Source: Panulirus ornatus (Eukaryota; Arthropoda; Malacostraca; Decapoda; Palinuridae). From it: 64,000 nucleotides of DNA. The translations under genes were made by a program, and so were the position numbers. Shown here in pieces: positions 62,657 to 64,000 of the stretch (positions within the stretch are counted from its first letter, which is position 1; each line of letters opens with the position of its first letter). A model generated the notes under the pieces. It had not been told where the DNA came from and did no database searches. It worked only from the letters and a program-made list of their open reading frames with translations. Location: the NCBI RefSeq assembly GCF_036320965.1, contig NC_092281.1, positions 11,608,719 to 11,672,718 of the forward strand, given 5' to 3'.

Positions 62657-64000
62657 GAGTTGGGGTGAGAGACTATCAGTAAATTTTAGGGAGAATAAAA
62701 AGATGTTCTGGAAGGAGGTAAATAGGGTGCGTAAGACAAGGGAGCAAATGGGAACTTCAGTGAAGGGCGTAAATGGGGAGGTGATAACAAGTAGTGGTGA
62801 TGTGAGAAGGAGATGGAATGAGTATTTTGAAGGTTTGTTGAATGTGTCTGATGACAGAGTGGCAGATATAGGGTGTTTTGGTCGAGGTGGTGTGCAAAGT
62901 GAGAGGGTTAGGGAAAATGATTTGGTAAACAGAGAAGAGGTAGTAAAAGCTTTGCGGAAGATGAAAGCCGGCAAGGCAGCAGGTTTGGATGGTATTGCAG
63001 TGGAATTTATTAAAAAAGGGGGTGACTGTATTGTTGACTGGTTGGTAAGGTTATTTAATGTATGTATGACTCATGGTGAGGTGCCTGAGGATTGGCGGAA
63101 TGCGTGCATAGTGCCATTGTACAAAGGCAAAGGGGATAAGAGTGAGTGCTCAAATTACAGAGGTATAAGTTTGTTGAGTATTCCTGGTAAATTATATGGG
63201 AGGGTATTGATTGAGAGGGTGAAGGCATGTACAGAGCATCAGATTGGGGAAGAGCAGTGCGGTTTCAGAAGTGGTAGAGGATGTGTGGATCAGGTGTTTG
63301 CTTTGAAGAATGTATGTGAGAAATACTTAGAAAAGCAAATGGATTTGTATGTAGCATTTATGGATCTGGAGAAGGCATATGATAGAGTTGATAGAGATGC
63401 TCTGTGGAAGGTATTAAGAATATATGGTGTGGGAGGCAAGTTGTTAGAAGCAGTGAAAAGTTTTTATCGAGGATGTAAGGCATGTGTACGTGTAGGAAGA
63501 GAGGAAAGTGATTGGTTCTCAGTGAATGTAGGTTTGCGGCAGGGGTGTGTGATGTCTCCATGGTTGTTTAATTTGTTTATGGATGGGGTTGTTAGGGAGG
63601 TAAATGCAAGAGTCCTGGAAAGAGGGGCAAGTATGAAGTCTGTTGGGGATGAGAGAGCCTGGGAAGTGAGTCAGTTGTTGTTCGCTGATGATACAGCGCT
63701 GGTGGCTGATTCATGTGAGAAACTGCAGAAGCTGGTGACTGAGTTTGGTAAAGTGTGTGGAAGAAGAAAGTTAAGAGTAAATGTGAATAAGAGCAAGGTT
63801 ATTAGGTACAGTAGGGGTGAGGGTCAAGTCAATTGGGAGGTAAGTTTGAATGGAGAAAAACTGGAGGAAGTGAAGTGTTTTAGATATCTGGGAGTGGATC
63901 TGTCAGCGGATGGAACCATGGAAGCGGAAGTGGATCATAGGGTGGGGGAGGGGGCGAAAATTTTGGGAGCCTTGAAAAATGTGTGGAAGTCGAGAACATT
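62657..64000 (+). mobile_element. LINE copy with open reverse transcriptase frame, cut by the window edge
   Basis: A frame open from about 62,645 to the window end encodes the fingers and palm of a non-LTR reverse transcriptase. In order: NKKMFWKEVNRVRKT, WNEYFEGLLNVSDDRV, MKAGKAAGLDGIAVEFIKKG, CSNYRGISLLSIPGK, EEQCGFRSGRGCVDQV, AFMDLEKAYDRVD (first catalytic Asp), GLRQGCVMSPWLFNLF, LLFADDTALVADS (catalytic Asp pair) and FRYLGVDLSADG. I found no stop or frameshift in it. The endonuclease that should precede it is absent: the element starts right after the SINE-like sequence, so it is 5'-truncated. It differs from the copy at 61,357 at about five sites over the shared 375 bases. Confidence 0.93.

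Overview
This is a stretch of animal nuclear DNA with interrupted genes, not microbial or organellar sequence. The exons are short, flanked by GT/AG splice sites, and separated by kilobase introns. Intergenic DNA carries very many di- and trinucleotide repeats, minisatellites and non-LTR retrotransposon copies. The protein sequences, intron style, microsatellite density and a repeat family that looks like those of shrimp, crayfish and lobster genomes suggest an arthropod, most likely a decapod crustacean. The organism is an inference; nothing in the window identifies a species.

Layout. (1) Positions 1 to about 24,000 contain no coding region I can defend. They hold GC-richer minisatellites (26, 40, 21, 30 and 19 bp units), long (TC)n, (GA)n, (CA)n, (TA)n and (CTA)n tracts, and two retrotransposon relics. 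Part of this is probably the promoter and 5' region of the glycogenin gene, whose first exon I could not place with confidence. (2) About 25,600-27,050 is a degenerate pyrimidine-rich repeat. (3) 27,948-39,272 holds seven + strand exons of glycogenin, the self-glucosylating primer of glycogen synthesis. They run from the first beta strand of the glycosyltransferase to the stop codon, followed by polyadenylation signals. (4) 40,066-44,402 is intergenic with decayed repeats. (5) 44,403-61,139 holds the first eight + strand coding exons of ERGIC-53/LMAN1, the mannose-binding cargo receptor that cycles between the endoplasmic reticulum and Golgi. The gene continues past the right edge. (6) 61,306-64,000, in the following intron, is a stack of young LINE copies, a SINE-like element and (TA)n tracts.

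The two genes are neighbours in the same orientation, about 5.1 kb apart from stop to start codon. One acts in cytosolic glycogen priming and the other in the early secretory pathway, so the sequence gives no reason to think they work together.

The most interesting signal is a 576-base open exon at 53,234-53,809 inside ERGIC-53. It sits in the intron after exon 4, joins that exon in the right phase, begins with VMI as the human protein does at the same junction, and ends in its own stop codon with a polyadenylation signal downstream. It would make a short ERGIC-53 form that loses the end of the lectin domain, coiled coil and membrane anchor and gains an acidic, Ser/Thr-rich tail with a very basic end. 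Other points of note are a conserved 3' stem-loop shared by the LINE and two SINE-like families, near-identical LINE copies in inverted orientation around ERGIC-53 exons, and inverted minisatellite arrays near 6-8.4 kb.
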